This document shows positions 17,218 through 29,222 of a DNA stretch of 34,070 nucleotides, piece by piece (the first letter of the stretch is position 1; every line of letters starts with the position of its first letter). Source of the stretch: Kocuria atrinae C3-8 (GTDB lineage: Bacteria; Actinomycetota; Actinomycetes; Actinomycetales; Micrococcaceae); contig NZ_AJXN01000053.1 of NCBI RefSeq assembly GCF_000286355.1, forward strand, positions 1 to 34,070, in the 5' to 3' direction. A program made the position numbers and the translations under genes. The notes under the pieces were generated by a model. The model was not told where the DNA came from, ran no database searches, and saw nothing but the letters and a program-made list of their open reading frames with translations.

Positions 17218-20142
17218 CGTCCGGTCAACTCCCAAGCATCGTGTGATTCATCGTCGTCGCCGTCGTGGTAGTCCTTGGCCACGTCGGACAGGCTGGCTTC
17301 CACGGGGTCCTCACCGTAGTCGACGGAACCGCCGGTCCCCGTCGACGGCGCTGCGGAACCTGCCGCGGCGGCGTCGTCACCCGGGGTCGCTGGCGGTTCC
17401 TCGCCGCGAATGAGCGCGAGGGTGGCAGCGAGGTCGTCGGGCTTGACCAGAACATCACGCGCCTTGGACCCCTCCGAGGCACCCACCACACCGCGGGACT
17501 CGAGCAGGTCCATGAGGCGGCCTGCCTTGGCGAAGCCCACGCGGAGCTTGCGCTGCAGCATGGACGTAGAACCGAACTGGGTGGTGATGATGAGCTCGGC
17601 GGCCTGCAGGAGCACGTCCAGATCGTCCCCGATGTCCTCGTCGATCTGCTTCTTGGGGGCTTCCTGGATCACGTCTTCGCGGTAGTTGGTCTGCATCTGC
17701 GTCTTGACGTGTTCCACGACCTTGTGGATCTCGGACTCCGAGACCCACGCGCCCTGCACACGCATGGGCTTGGATGCGCCCATGGGCAGGAACAGGGCGT
17801 CACCCTGGCCGATGAGTTTCTCGGCGCCGGGCTGGTCCAGAACCACTCGCGAGTCGGTCACGGAGGACGTCGCGAACGCCATGCGCGAGGGCACGTTGGC
17901 CTTGATCAGACCCGTGACCACGTCCACGGACGGGCGCTGGGTGGCCAGCACCAGGTGGATACCGGCGGCACGGGCGAGCTGGGTGATGCGCACGATCGCG
18001 TCCTCGACGTCGCGCGGGGCGACCATCATGAGGTCGGCGAGCTCGTCCACGATCACCAGCAGGTACGGGTACGGGCGGATGACGCGCTTGGAACCGGGCT
18101 CGGGCTGCACCTTGCCGTTGCGCACGGACTTGTTGAAGTCGTCGATGTGCTTGTAGCCGTAATGCGACAGGTCGTCGTAGCGGGCGTCCATTTCACGCAC
18201 GACCCACTGCAGCGCCTCAGCGGCCTTCTTGGGGTTGGTGATGATGGGCGTGATCAGGTGGGGAACGCCCTCGTAGGCGGTGAGCTCCACACGCTTGGGA
18301 TCCACCATGACCAGGCGCACCTCGTCCGGGGTGGACCGCATCAGGATGGACACGATCATCGAGTTCACGAACGAGGACTTACCGGCACCGGTCGCACCGG
18401 CCACCAGCATGTGCGGCATCTTGGCCAGGTTGGCCACCACAAAGCCGCCCTCCACGTCCTTGCCCACGCCCATGACCATGGGGTGCTCGGACGTCCGCGC
18501 GCGCTGGGAACGCAGTACATCACCGAGGGCCACGGTTTCGCGATCCGTGTTCGGGATCTCGATACCGATCGCGGACTTGCCGGGGATGGGCGACAGGATG
18601 CGCACGTCCGCAGAGGCGACCGCGTACGCGATGTTCTTGGACAGCGCGGTGACGCGTTCCACCTTGGTTCCCGAGCCCAGTTCGATCTCGTAGCGGGTCA
18701 CCGTGGGTCCGCGGGAGAACCCGGTGACCTCAGCGTCCACGTTGAACTGGTCGAGCACGTTGGTGAGCGCGGTGACCACGCGGTCGTTGGCTTCGGAGCG
18801 TTCCTTGGCGGGCGGGCCCTGCACCAGGCTGCCCGGGTCAGGCAGGTTGTAGGCCATGTCACCGGCGAGCTGCAGTTGCTCGGAACGCGCCGGGATCGGT
18901 GCCGACGGCGTGTGGGTGCGTGCGCTCTCGGGCGCATCCACCTCGGCCAGCGCGGGAGCCTCCGAGGCCTCTGCGGTGTCGGCGGCGGGTTCCAGCCCCT
19001 GCTCGCGGCGGAGCTTGTCAGCGGCGATCTGAGACTTGGTGGGGCGCTTGACGCCCGGTCGCACGTTGGGGATGTCCTCGGTGTCCTGGACCTGGGCGCT
19101 CGCCGCACCCGAGGCGGCGGCGACGTGGAACCGGACGGAGCGGCGTCGCCGTCGGAAAGGTCGAAGACTCGGGTGCTCGAGGAACCTTCAGCGGCTTCGC
19201 GTCGCTTGGCCTCGTCGACCACGGCGCGCTCGAAGGCTTCGTCACCGTTGTAGCGTCCAGCTGGGCCTTTTCACGACGTCGCTCGGCGCGGGTCTGACGC
19301 TTTCCGCGCTTCTTCTCGGGCCGGGCCGGATCCAGGTACGAACGGTCGTGCTCGGGATCAGAGACGTCGGTGGACCGCGGATCGCTCTGACCCATGAGCT
19401 TGTTGTAGCCCTCGCGGAGGCGCGGCCCGATCTGGCCGATGGGAGTGGCGGTCATGACGAGCAAGGACAGGAAGGCCAGGACGGCTAGGACCGCGAGCGC
19501 ACCCCAGTGAGTGACGAGCGCGGACAGCGGATCGGCCGCCAGGAAGCCGACGAAACCACCGGCTCGCCAGATCGCCTCGAATCCCTGATTGAGCTGGGGC
19601 TGTCCCCCGGCGATGTGGGCGATACCCGAACCGGCCACGGTCAGCGCCATCAGCCCGATGGCGATGCGGTTGTTGGCCTGGACCTCGGTGGGGTGGCGGA
19701 ACGCCCGCCACGCGAAGAACAGGCAGAACACCGGTAGCACGAGCGCCATGAACCCGAAGGTGCCACCAACTACGGCATGCACCCACGAGGCGGGCATCGA
19801 GATGAAGGTGGCGTCCACTCCGCGCAGGTTCCACCATTCGACCGCCGCGATGAGCACGGCCAGAACGAGCCACACGAGTGCGCCGCCGTCGCGGCGCTCC
19901 TCGGGGGCCATGTCCGTGCGCACGGTACCGATCCGTCGAACACCGGCTCCCACCACGTGGCCCAGACCGGCCCACGCGTTGACCACGGCATGAAGAAGTC
20001 GGCTACTGGCGGAGGGTCCCTGAGGTGCGGACTTGGCCGGGGCCTTGGACGTGCTCTTGGTCGTGCCCTTGGATGAGCGAGATGAGGTCGAGGTGCGAGA
20101 TGTTGACTTCGACGATCGCGGAGGGGAAGTTCGTGACGCCAT
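17214..20142 (-). CDS. ftsK: DNA translocase FtsK/SpoIIIE (frameshifted)
   Basis: Septum-anchored DNA pump that clears chromosome ends at division, about 976 residues repaired. A Ser/Thr/Lys-rich N-terminus (residues 1-50) is followed by about four membrane helices ([73 protein letters not shown]) and a linker. The motor domain starts near residue 390, with Walker [10 protein letters not shown] (about 583-591) and Walker [38 protein letters not shown] follows, and then a C-terminal winged-helix gamma domain ([23 protein letters not shown]). One base is missing near 19254 (GACG(G)CTAC) and one near 19123 (CCAC(C)GTCGCC), both in the linker. ATG 20142 is chosen because it precedes [13 protein letters not shown]. 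The ribosome site is weak. Confidence 0.92.
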
Positions 20143-20168
20143 ATGTTCCAGAATACCCGCCGAGCGCA

Positions 20169-20201
20169 AAGCCCGCCCCGACAACGCGTCGGGACGGGCT
20201 T
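20169..20201 (-). terminator. Terminator downstream of rnj
   Basis: AAGCCCGCCCCGAC (20169-20182) pairs with GTCGGGACGGGCTT (20188-20201), 14 bp with one mismatch and a five-base loop, 24 bases after the rnj stop. There is no T run. It lies just upstream of ftsK and separates the two transcripts. Confidence 0.72.
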
Positions 20202-20224
20202 GAGCACTACCGAGTGTGTGTGGT

Positions 20225-21918
20225 TTAGGCCTCGACCACCACGGGAACGATCATGGGCTTGCGGCGCAGCTTGCGCGAAACCCACGAGCCGATGGTACGG
20301 CGCACGACCTGCTGCAGCTGGTGCGCAGTGTGGTTCTTGCCGGACTCCCCCATTGCGTCTTCCAGGGCAGCAATGATCTTGGGACGGATCTCGTTGAAGA
20401 CTGTGTCCTCTTCCGCCACGCCGCGGGCGTGGATGTCCGGGCCCGAAACGATCTTGCCGGTGTCGCGATTGACCACGGTGACCACGGAAATGAAGCCTTC
20501 TTCACCCAGGGTCATGCGGTCCTTGAGGTCCGCATCCGTGATCTCACCCACGGAGGAGCCGTCCACGTAGATGAACCCGCATTCGACCTGACCGGTGATC
20601 TTGGACTTACCGTTGTGCATGTCCACCACGGTGCCGTTCTCCGCGAGCAGCACGTGATCGCTGGGAACACCGGTCTCCTGGGCCAGCGCGCCGTTGGCGA
20701 TCAAGTGACGTACCTCGCCGTGGACCGGCATGACGTACTCGGGCTCCACGATGTTGTAGCAGTACAGCAGTTCGCCGGCGGCAGCGTGACCGGACACGTG
20801 CACCTTGGCGTTGCCCTTGTGCACCACGTCCGCGCCCAAGCGCATCAGACCGTTGATCACGCGGAACACGGAGTTCTCGTTGCCGGGGATCAACGACGAC
20901 GCCAGGATCACCGTGTCACCGGCGTTCACCTGGACCTTGTGGTCGCCGTTGGCCATGCGGGACAGGGCGGCCATGGGCTCACCCTGAGAACCGGTGCACA
21001 TGATCACGAGCTTGTCGTCCGGGTAGTCCGCGGCCTTCTTCTGGTCGATCAGCACGTTGGGCGGAACGTCCAGATAACCGAGCTTGTCCGCGATCTCCAT
21101 GTTGCGGATCATCGAGCGACCCATCAGGGCGACCTTGCGACCACTGGCCACGGCGGCGTCGAGCACCTGCTGCACGCGGTGCACGTGCGAGGAGAAGGAG
21201 GCCACGATCACACGCTGACGCGCTTGGCAATCACGTCCGCGAGCACGGGACCGATGGCCTTCTCGGTGGGTACGAAGCCCGGAACCTCGGCGTTGGTCGA
21301 GTCGGTGAGGAACAGATCCACGCCTTCTTCACCCAGGCGGGCGAAGTGGCGCAGGTCAGTGATCCGGCCATCCATGGGCAACTGGTCCATCTTGAAGTCA
21401 CCGGTGTGCAACACGGTGCCGGCCTTGGTCCGCAGGAACACGGCCAACGCATCCGGGATGGAGTGGTTGACGGCCACGAACTCGCACTCGAACTCACCGA
21501 GCTTCTCCACCTGGCCCTCGCGCACGGCCAGGGTGAAGGGCTTGATGCGGTGCTCCTTCAGCTTGGCTTCGATCAACGCGAGCGTGAGCTGGGAACCGAT
21601 GATGGGGATGTCCGGACGGCGCTTGAGCAGGTACGGCACGGCACCGATGTGGTCCTCGTGGCCGTGGGTCAGCACGACCGCCACGATGTCGTCCAGGCGA
21701 TCCTTGATGTTGTTGATGTCCGGCAGGATCAGGTCCACACCGGGTTGCGTTTCTTCGGGGAACAGCACACCGCAGTCGACCACGAGCAGCTGCCCGTTGA
21801 TCTCGAACACGGTCATGTTCCGACCGACCTCGCCCAAACCGCCCAGCGGGATGACGCGCAGGGTGTCTGCGGCCAACGCGGGGGGTTCGGACAGGTCAGT
21901 ATTGGTCCATCGGGTCAT
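20225..21918 (-). CDS. rnj: Ribonuclease J (frameshifted)
   Basis: Metallo-beta-lactamase/beta-CASP ribonuclease with 5' exo- and endonuclease activity in mRNA decay and rRNA maturation, 564 residues repaired. The N-terminal part has RVIPLGGLGEVGRNM, DCGVLFPEE and the Zn motif LTHGHEDHIGA (HxHxDH), plus LHTGDFKMD and TDSTNAE. The second part holds SSHVHRVQQV, MCTGSQGEPMAALSRMA, HVSGHAAAGEL and PVHGEVRHL, then a C-terminal domain. One G is missing near 21223, where DVIAK should continue A-RQRVIVASFSSHVHR. The ATG at 21918 has AAAGAGG upstream. It follows dapA closely (16 bases), so dapB-orf-dapA-rnj is likely one unit. Confidence 0.93.
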
Positions 21919-21934
21919 GAGACCTCTTTCGTAT

Positions 21935-22869
21935 TTACTGGTTCAAAGTGTCTGCCAGGACCGAGTTACTCAGATCCGCCCTGATCTGTTCGATTTCGGC
22001 CTGGGTGGGCGCCACGTGCGGCAAGCGCACGGTGTTGTTCGGCAGGCGCCCCTGCCAATTCAGAATGGTCTTCGCGGCCACGGCACCGGGCACGCGAGTC
22101 ATGGCGGCGCGAACCACCGGGATCAGTTCGTTGTTGACCTTGCGTGCGGTCTCGAGGTCACCGCTCAGGGCGGCGTCCACGAGGGTGCGGAAACGGGGGG
22201 TGTCCAGGTGCGAGGTGACCCCCACGAGACCTGCCGCGCCAGGGCGATCCAGGGCAGGGTCAGCCCGTCGTCACCGGAGTAGTACACGAGATCGGTTTCG
22301 GCCATGACGTGAGCGGCCGCGTTGAAGTCCGCCTTGGCGTCCTTGACGGCCACGAGGTTCTCGTGGGAAGCCAGCGAAATCAGGGTTTCCGGAGCGATCG
22401 GGATGCCCGAACGGCCCGGAATGTCGTACATCATGATGGGCGTGTCCACGGAATCCGCGAGTGAGCGGAAGTGCGCTTCCACACCGGCCTGCGTGGGCTT
22501 GCTGTAGTACGGAGTGACGATCAAGAGACCGTCCATACCGATCTTCTGTGCTTCCAGAGACAGGTACCGCGAGTGCTCGGTGTCGTTGGAGCCGGTACCC
22601 GCGAGCAGGGGCACACGTCCGCCCACTGCATCCTTGACGGCCCGGAAGACCGCAAGGTTTTCTTCGTCGGTCATGGTCGAGTACTCGCCGGTGGTGCCGC
22701 ACACCACCAGTCCGTCACAACCATCGTTGACCAGTTCTTCCGCCAGATGCCCCGTGGTCTCGAGGTCCACGGACCCGTCGTCCTTGAACGCGGTCACCAT
22801 GGCGGTGAGCAGAGTTCCGAACATGGGAGCGGGGCTGTCAGGCTGAGTGGCTACGCTGCGATCGGTCAT
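21935..22869 (-). CDS. dapA: 4-hydroxy-tetrahydrodipicolinate synthase (frameshifted)
   Basis: Class I aldolase that condenses pyruvate with aspartate semialdehyde, the first committed step of lysine/DAP synthesis, 311 residues repaired. GTLLTAMVTAF, VVCGTTGEYSTMT (pyruvate/Thr-Thr motif), LLAGTGSNDT, LIVTPYYSKPTQAGVEAHF (catalytic Tyr), YDIPGRSGI and AVKDAKADF (Schiff-base Lys) are in order. SGDDGLTLPWIAL then hits a frameshift near 22239, where a G is missing in CTGG(G)CGCGG. The second frame continues GLVGVTSHLDTPRFRTLVDAAL to the stop at 21935. ATG 22869 begins MTDRSVATQPD. A thyX gene, often found beside dapA in actinobacteria, is absent; a membrane protein occupies that position. Confidence 0.93.
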
Positions 22870-22888
22870 ACGCCCAAGGTTACCGCGA

Positions 22889-24320
<1,432 letters not shown>

Positions 24321-24332
24321 CTCAACCACTCC

Positions 24333-25750
24333 TTAGTTCTGGGTCGGCAGGCTCTCGGCCGACACCTGCGGACCCACCACGGTCTGCACGGAGGAGGCCG
24401 CCGAGAGTTCTGCAGCCAACGTTTGCACATCCGCGGACGTCACCGCGCGAATCCGGTCCAGGGATTCGTCGACGTCCATGTACACGCCGGTCTTGAGCTC
24501 GGCCGAGCCCAATCGGGACATTCTCGAACCGGTGTCCTCCAGAGCCAGCACCGTGGCGCCGCTGAGCTGGCCCTCGATCTTCTTCAGTTCCTTGCTGGTC
24601 ATACCGTCCTGGGCCAAGCGATCCAACTCGTCACGCATGAGCTGAGCGACCTGGTCCACACGGTCCATGGTGCACCCGGCGTACATACCGAAGTATCCGG
24701 CATCCGAATACGCCCCTGAGAACGAGAACGTGGAGTACGCCAGGCCCTTCTGTTCGCGAATCGTGTGGAACAACCGGGAAGACATTCCCCCGCCCAGTGC
24801 CGCGTTGAGCACGGTCATGGTGAAGCGTCGGTCGTCACCCACGCGCAGGGCCGGTCCGCCCAGCACACGTGCGCCTGTTCCACGGGACGGTGGAACACCT
24901 GGGTTCCCGTGAGCGGTGCGAGAATGGCCGATTCGTTGGACCGCCGTGCACCCACGGCACCGGGTGCATCCGGATCCCAGCCCGCGCGAGTCAGTGACTC
25001 TCGCACCAGCTCGACCACGCGTTCGTGTTCGAGCCCGCCCGCGGCCGTGACCACGAGATTCTCTGGCCGATAGGCCGCGCGATAGTGCTCCCAGACGGCG
25101 TCCCGGGCCACGGTGCGGATCTCCTCCGGTGTGCCCGCAATCGGGCGCGCCAGGGGTGAGCCGTCCAGAACCGCTGCGGTGAACTGTTCGAACGCGAAAT
25201 CGGTGGGGTCGTCACGGTCCATCGCGATTTCCTCGAGGATGACTCCCCGTTCGCGATCGAACTCGTCCGGGTCCAGGACCGCGCTCGAGAACATGTCCGC
25301 GAGCACGTCGATGGCCATGGGCAGGTCGTCGGAGAGCACCCGAGCGTAATAGCAGGTGTTCTCCTTGGCGGTGAACGCGTTGGACTCCCCACCTACCGCG
25401 TCGAAGGCCTCGGCGATGTCCAGCGAGGTGCGCCGCGCGGTGCCCTTGAACAGCAAGTGCTCCAGGAAGTGCGTGGAACCGAGCATCCCGGGGGCCTCGT
25501 CACGAGAGCCCAGGCTGACCCAGAACCCCACGGAGGCCGAACGCTGCCCGGGCATTTTTTCCGTGAGCACGCGCGTACCGCACGGCAGCACGCTGCGGGT
25601 GATCACGGCGCCGTCGGCGTCGTCGTGAACTACGTGGGTGAAACCGGTGGTAGCCGGCAAAGAAGCTGAGTACGCCCGAAGGCGGGCGTCCGCGGTGGAG
25701 AAATTCTCCCCGGGATCGCCCGCCTCCAGCGGAAGGTGAACTACCGTCAT
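24333..25750 (-). CDS. M16-family zinc peptidase (frameshifted)
   Basis: Mitochondrial-processing-peptidase-like metalloprotease, 472 residues repaired. ITRSVLPCGTRVLTEKMPG and VGFWVSLGSRDE open the first half. The inverted zinc motif HFLEH (HxxEH) lies in GSTHFLEHLLFKGT, and the distal Glu is in RGVILEEIAMDRDDP. NAFTAKENTCYYARVL is also typical. The second, catalytically inactive half is in another frame after a missing base near 24868: LGGPALRVGDDRRFTMTVLNAALGGGMSSRLFHTIREQKGLAYS. This last stretch is the conserved R/Y substrate-binding segment of M16 proteins. Actinobacterial homologues (such as Rv2782c) also follow pnp. The substrate is unknown. ATG 25750 has GAGGGG about 11 bases upstream and lies 21 bases after pnp. 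Confidence 0.9.
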
Positions 25751-25771
25751 GAACTTCGAGTTACCCCTCGA

Positions 25772-28036
25772 TCAGCTCTCGTTGACGGGTTCGGACTCGA
25801 GCTCTTCGGCCTTGTCCTCGTCGGCAACGACCGGCGCGAGCGACAGCTTGCCGCGATCGTCGACCTTGGTGATCTCGACCTGGACCTTCTGGCCCACGCT
25901 CACCACGTCGTCAACCTCGTTGACGCGCTTGTTGTCGTTGAGCTTGCGCATCTCGGAGATGTGCAGCAGACCATCCTTGCCCGGGGTCAGGGACACGAAC
26001 GCACCGAAGGTGGTGGTCTTGACCACGGTACCCAGGTAACGCTCGCCCACCTCGGGAACCTGCGGGTTGGCGATCGCGTTGATCGCCGAACGGGCAGCCT
26101 CTGCGGACGGGCCGTCGACAGCGCCGATGTACACGGTGCCGTCGTCCTCGATGGAGATGTCGGTTCCGGTGTCTTCCTGGATCTGGTTGATCATCTTGCC
26201 CTTGGGGCCGATGACCTCACCGATCTTGGAAACGGGAACGTTCACGCTGATCACGCGAGGAGCGAATTCGCTCATCTCGTCCGGAGCGTCGATCGCGGAG
26301 GTCAGCACATCCAGGATGTACAGACGGGCTTCGCGAGCCTGGCTCAGGGCGGCGGTCAGCACGGAGGCCGGGATGCCGTCGAGCTTGGTGTCCAGCTGGA
26401 TAGCGGTCACGAACTCGGAGGTACCTGCCACCTTGAAGTCCATGTCACCCAGGCGTCTTCGGCGCCGAGGATGTCGGTCAGCGCGGCGTAGCGGGTTTCG
26501 CCGTCCACGGTGTCCGAGACGAGACCCATGGCGATACCGGCAACGGGTGCGCGCAGCGGCACACCGGCGTTGAGCAGCGACAGGGTTGCGGCGCACACGG
26601 AGCCCATGGAGGTGGAGCCGTTGGAGCCGAGGGCCTCGGAGACCTGACGGATCGCGTACGGGAATTCCTCACGCGAGGGCAGCACGGGCGTGATCGCACG
26701 CTCTGCCAACGCACCGTGACCGATTTCGCGGCGCTTGGGCGAACCCACGCGGCCGGTTTCACCGGTGGAGTACGGCGGGAAGTTGTAGTGGTGGATGTAG
26801 CGCTTGTGCTTGACCGGGGACAGCGAGTCGATCTGCTGCTCCAGCTTGAGCATGTTCAAGGTGGTGACACCCATGATCTGGGTCTCGCCGCGCTCAAAGA
26901 TCGCCGAACCGTGCACGCGGGGCAGCACCTCGACCTCGGCGGTCAGTTCACGAATGTCCGTGAGGCCACGGCCGTCGATGCGGACCTGGTCCTTGAGGAT
27001 GCGCTGACGCACGGTCTGCTTGGTCAGTGCCTGGTAGGCACCGTTGATCTCGTCCTTGCGGTCGGCGAAGGGCTTGCCCTCACCGGTGAGCTCGGCCAGA
27101 ACGCTCTGGTGCAGCTCGTCGGTGGCGGCTTCGCGCTCCTGCTTACCGGCGATGGAGTACACCTCGGCCAGACGGTTACCCACGAAGTCCTCGACGGCCT
27201 GGGTGGCGTCGTCGCCGTAGCCACCGAAGCGGGGCAGTTCCATGGCGGGCTTGCCGCGCGGGCCACCAGGTCCGCCTGAGCGTCACACAGGGCCTTGATG
27301 TAGGTCTTGGACGCTTCGATGCCCTCGGAGACGAGGTCCTCGGTCGGGGCGACGGCGCCCTGGCCCTTGACGAGCTCCCAGGCGTTGTCAGTTGCCTCGG
27401 CCTCGACCATCATGATCGCGACGTCTTCGGAACCGTCAGCGGTGGTGACCACGCGGCCGGCCACGGCCATGTCGAACACGGCGTTCTCGATCTGGGAGTG
27501 CTTGGGGAAGGCAATCCACTGGTGGTTGCCGTTCTCACCGGGCATGAGCGCCATACGCACGCCACCCACGGGACCCTGGAAGGCATGCCGGACAGCGAGG
27601 TGGACATGGACGCGGCGTTGATGGCCACGGTGTTGTAGATCTCGTCCGGTGCAATGGACAGCACGGTCACGACGACCTGGACCTCGTTGCGGATGCCCTT
27701 ACCGAAGGCGGGGCGCAACGGACGGTCGATCAGGCGGCAGGTCAGGATCGCGTCCGTGGACGGACGGCCTTCACGGCGGAAGAACGAGCCCGGGATGCGG
27801 CCGGCGGCGTACATACGCTCTTCGACGTCCACGGTCAGCGGGAAGAAGTCGAAGCCTTCACGCGGGTTCTTGCCCACGGCGGTGGCCGAGAGCATCGAGG
27901 TCTCTTCGTCGATGGAGACCAGGGCGGAACCGGCGGCCTGCTTGGCCAACCGGCCGGTTTCGAAGCGCACTACGCGCTTGCCGTACGAACCGTTGTCGAT
28001 GATTGCTTCTGCACTCTGAATTTCGGGACCCTCCAA
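25772..28036 (-). CDS. pnp: Polyribonucleotide nucleotidyltransferase (three frameshifts)
   Basis: Phosphorolytic 3'-5' exoribonuclease of mRNA decay (PNPase/GpsI), 755 residues repaired. The first RNase PH domain has [15 protein letters not shown] and [30 protein letters not shown] helical linker follows. The second RNase PH domain has [37 protein letters not shown] and [23 protein letters not shown], ending with [10 protein letters not shown]. The KH domain is [21 protein letters not shown], and the S1 domain is [33 protein letters not shown]. Bases are missing near 27581, 27254 and 26453. The start is a TTG at 28036 with a strong GGAGGTGA six bases upstream. It follows rpsO across a 266-base gap full of hairpins. 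A short acidic tail ends the protein. Confidence 0.95.
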
Positions 28037-28184
28037 GGGTCACCTCCGTTTCTTCTGTGGCGAAAAGCGCGACATACCGGTCTTCGATCGAGGCGCTCGC
28101 ACTGCGTGCTGCATTGCGAAGGCCACTGTCGAGGACCGCGATATGGTGCGCGTTTCCGCTACTAGCTTTTTCTGTTTCGTGTGT

Positions 28185-28237
28185 CGGCCCGTGGGCCGGT
28201 GGTTCCCGAGGGAACCTGGCGGTGTTCGTCACGAACA
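28185..28237 (-). promoter_or_regulatory. Three consecutive hairpins in the pnp leader
   Basis: CGGCCC-GT-GGGCCG (28185-28198), GGTTCCC-GA-GGGAACC (28201-28216) and TGTTCGT-C-ACGAACA (28223-28237) are perfect inverted repeats, spaced two and six bases apart. With the larger hairpin at 28251-28292 they fill the middle of the rpsO-pnp gap. They could be a processing site, a stability element or a target for PNPase autocontrol. Confidence 0.6.
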
Positions 28238-28250
28238 GCGCCGGTTACGG

Positions 28251-28292
28251 CGGTTCCCCGCGCTTTCACGGGTGAAAACACGGGGAACACCG
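28251..28292 (-). terminator. Hairpin after rpsO: terminator, attenuator or processing site
   Basis: CGGTTCCCCG (28251-28260) pairs with CGGGGAACACCG (28281-28292) with one bulged base. The loop contains a second stem, TTTCAC/GTGAAA. It starts 11 bases after the rpsO stop and has no T run, so partial read-through into pnp is plausible. Confidence 0.55.
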
Positions 28293-28302
28293 AGAACTTA
28301 GA

Positions 28303-28572
28303 TCACTTACGCAGGCCGAGGCGCTCGATGAGCGCACGGTAGCGGGCGATGTCAGTGCGACGCAGGTAGTCAAGCATGCGACGACGGCGACCCACCAGGG
28401 CCATCAGGCCACGACGGGTGTGGTGGTCGTGCTTGTGCTGCTTCAGGTGCTCGGTCAAGTCGGAAATACGACGGGACAGCACGGCAATCTGCACCTCGGG
28501 GGAACCGGTGTCACCCTCGTGAGTTGCGTACTCCTTGATGATTTCCTGCTTGATAGCGGCATCCAGTGCCAT
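28303..28572 (-). CDS. rpsO: 30S ribosomal protein S15
   Basis: Intact, 89 residues, exactly the usual size. It binds the central domain of 16S rRNA early in 30S assembly. The S15 signature [32 protein letters not shown] is present, preceded by [17 protein letters not shown], and the protein ends [11 protein letters not shown]. The ATG at 28572 has AAGGAG at about 28580-28585. That site lies inside the small perfect hairpin TAACTC-AAG-GAGTTA, so access to it may be regulated. S15 commonly represses its own translation through leader structures that differ between phyla. pnp follows in the same direction, as in E. coli. Confidence 0.98.
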   Translation of the reverse strand: MALDAAIKQEIIKEYATHEGDTGSPEVQIAVLSRRISDLTEHLKQHKHDHHTRRGLMALVGRRRRMLDYLRRTDIARYRALIERLGLRK

Positions 28573-28575
28573 AAG

Positions 28576-28590
28576 TAACTCCTTGAGTTA
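28576..28590 (-). promoter_or_regulatory. Hairpin hiding the rpsO ribosome binding site
   Basis: On the coding strand TAACTC-AAG-GAGTTA is a perfect 6-bp stem with a three-base loop that contains GGAG. It ends three bases before the ATG. The fold would block initiation unless opened. Confidence 0.55.
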
Positions 28591-28629
28591 GTACCGTGAC
28601 CGCCCGGTGCACAGGTTTCGCGCCCGGTT

Positions 28630-28646
28630 TCGGGTGTCACACCCGA
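28630..28646 (-). promoter_or_regulatory. Perfect palindromic hairpin in the rpsO leader
   Basis: TCGGGTGTCACACCCGA has 8-bp arms around one base, about 60 bases upstream of rpsO. With the hairpin over the ribosome site it may be part of an S15 autoregulatory leader. Confidence 0.5.
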
Positions 28647-28685
28647 GATCTGACCGCCACGGACTGCAGTCAGGCCGTTGACCAG

Positions 28686-28691
28686 TCTAAC
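28686..28691 (-). promoter_or_regulatory. Possible −10 of rpsO
   Basis: The minus strand reads GTTAGACTGG. TAGACT fits TAnnnT and would give a leader of about 107 bases containing both hairpins. No strong −35 lies 16-18 bases upstream. Confidence 0.35.
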
Positions 28692-28702
28692 GGACAGCGC
28701 TC

Positions 28703-28715
28703 AATACGTCGTATT
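28703..28715. promoter_or_regulatory. Palindrome in the divergent rpsO-luxS region
   Basis: AATACGTCGTATT is a perfect 6-bp inverted repeat around one base. It sits just upstream of the putative rpsO −10 and 50 bases before luxS, so it could be an operator for either gene. Confidence 0.35.
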
Positions 28716-28764
28716 AGGCGGGTCACCGTTATGGATGTCCCCGTCAACTGGGACAATAGTGACC

Positions 28765-29222
28765 ATGAAGAAAATGAATGTGGAGTCTTTCAACCTGGAC
28801 CACCGTTCGGTCGCGGCCCCCTACGTTCGGATTGCCGATCGCAAGGAGTTGCCCGGCGGAGACACGCTCATCAAGTACGACGTGCGGTTCTCCCAGCCCA
28901 ATGAGTCGCACCTGGAGATGCCCGCGATCCACTCGATCGAGCACCTCACCGCGGAGCACATGCGCAACCACACCGAGGCACTCATCGACTTCTCCCCCAT
29001 GGCTGCCAGACCGGTTTCTACGCGCTCATGCTGGGCGTGGAGGATAGCCAGTTCAAGGACCTTCTCGAGGCGACCTTCAAGGACATTCTCGCCGCTGACG
29101 AGGTTCCTGCCGCCAACGAGGTGCAGTGCGGTTGGGGCGCCAACCACAGCCTCGAGGCCGCCAAGTCCGCAGTGCAGGACTTCCTGGACGAGCGCGCCGC
29201 ATGGGACGTGGTCACCAAGTGA
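28765..29222 (+). CDS. luxS: S-ribosylhomocysteine lyase LuxS (frameshifted)
   Basis: Converts S-ribosylhomocysteine to homocysteine and DPD, the precursor of autoinducer-2. It is 152 residues repaired, the normal size. The metal motif HSIEH gives His56, Glu59 and His60. Cys81 in MGCQTGFY matches catalytic Cys84 of the Bacillus enzyme, and Cys122 in [10 protein letters not shown] is the third metal ligand. [14 protein letters not shown] and SPMGCQTGFY are family hallmarks. One G is missing near 29001 (CCATGG(G)CTGCC), which separates the His-Glu-His half from the two cysteines. ATG 28765 lacks a clear ribosome site; ATG 28774 is an alternative. The stop overlaps the mtnN start by four bases. 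LuxS is patchy in actinobacteria. Confidence 0.94.

Noticed and set aside
17265-19253. A 662-codon open frame on the plus strand opposite ftsK
   Set aside because: It is His/Gly/Val-rich with no recognisable domain. It mirrors the codon bias of ftsK, whose motifs are unmistakable on the other strand.
20216-22282. A 688-codon open frame on the plus strand opposite rnj and dapA
   Set aside because: Shadow of high-GC coding on the minus strand; no family features and no ribosome site.
28703-28717. Minus-strand TAATACGACGTATT resembles the T7 promoter start
   Set aside because: Identity ends after TAATACGAC, the rest of the T7 consensus is missing, and the string is explained by a local palindrome.
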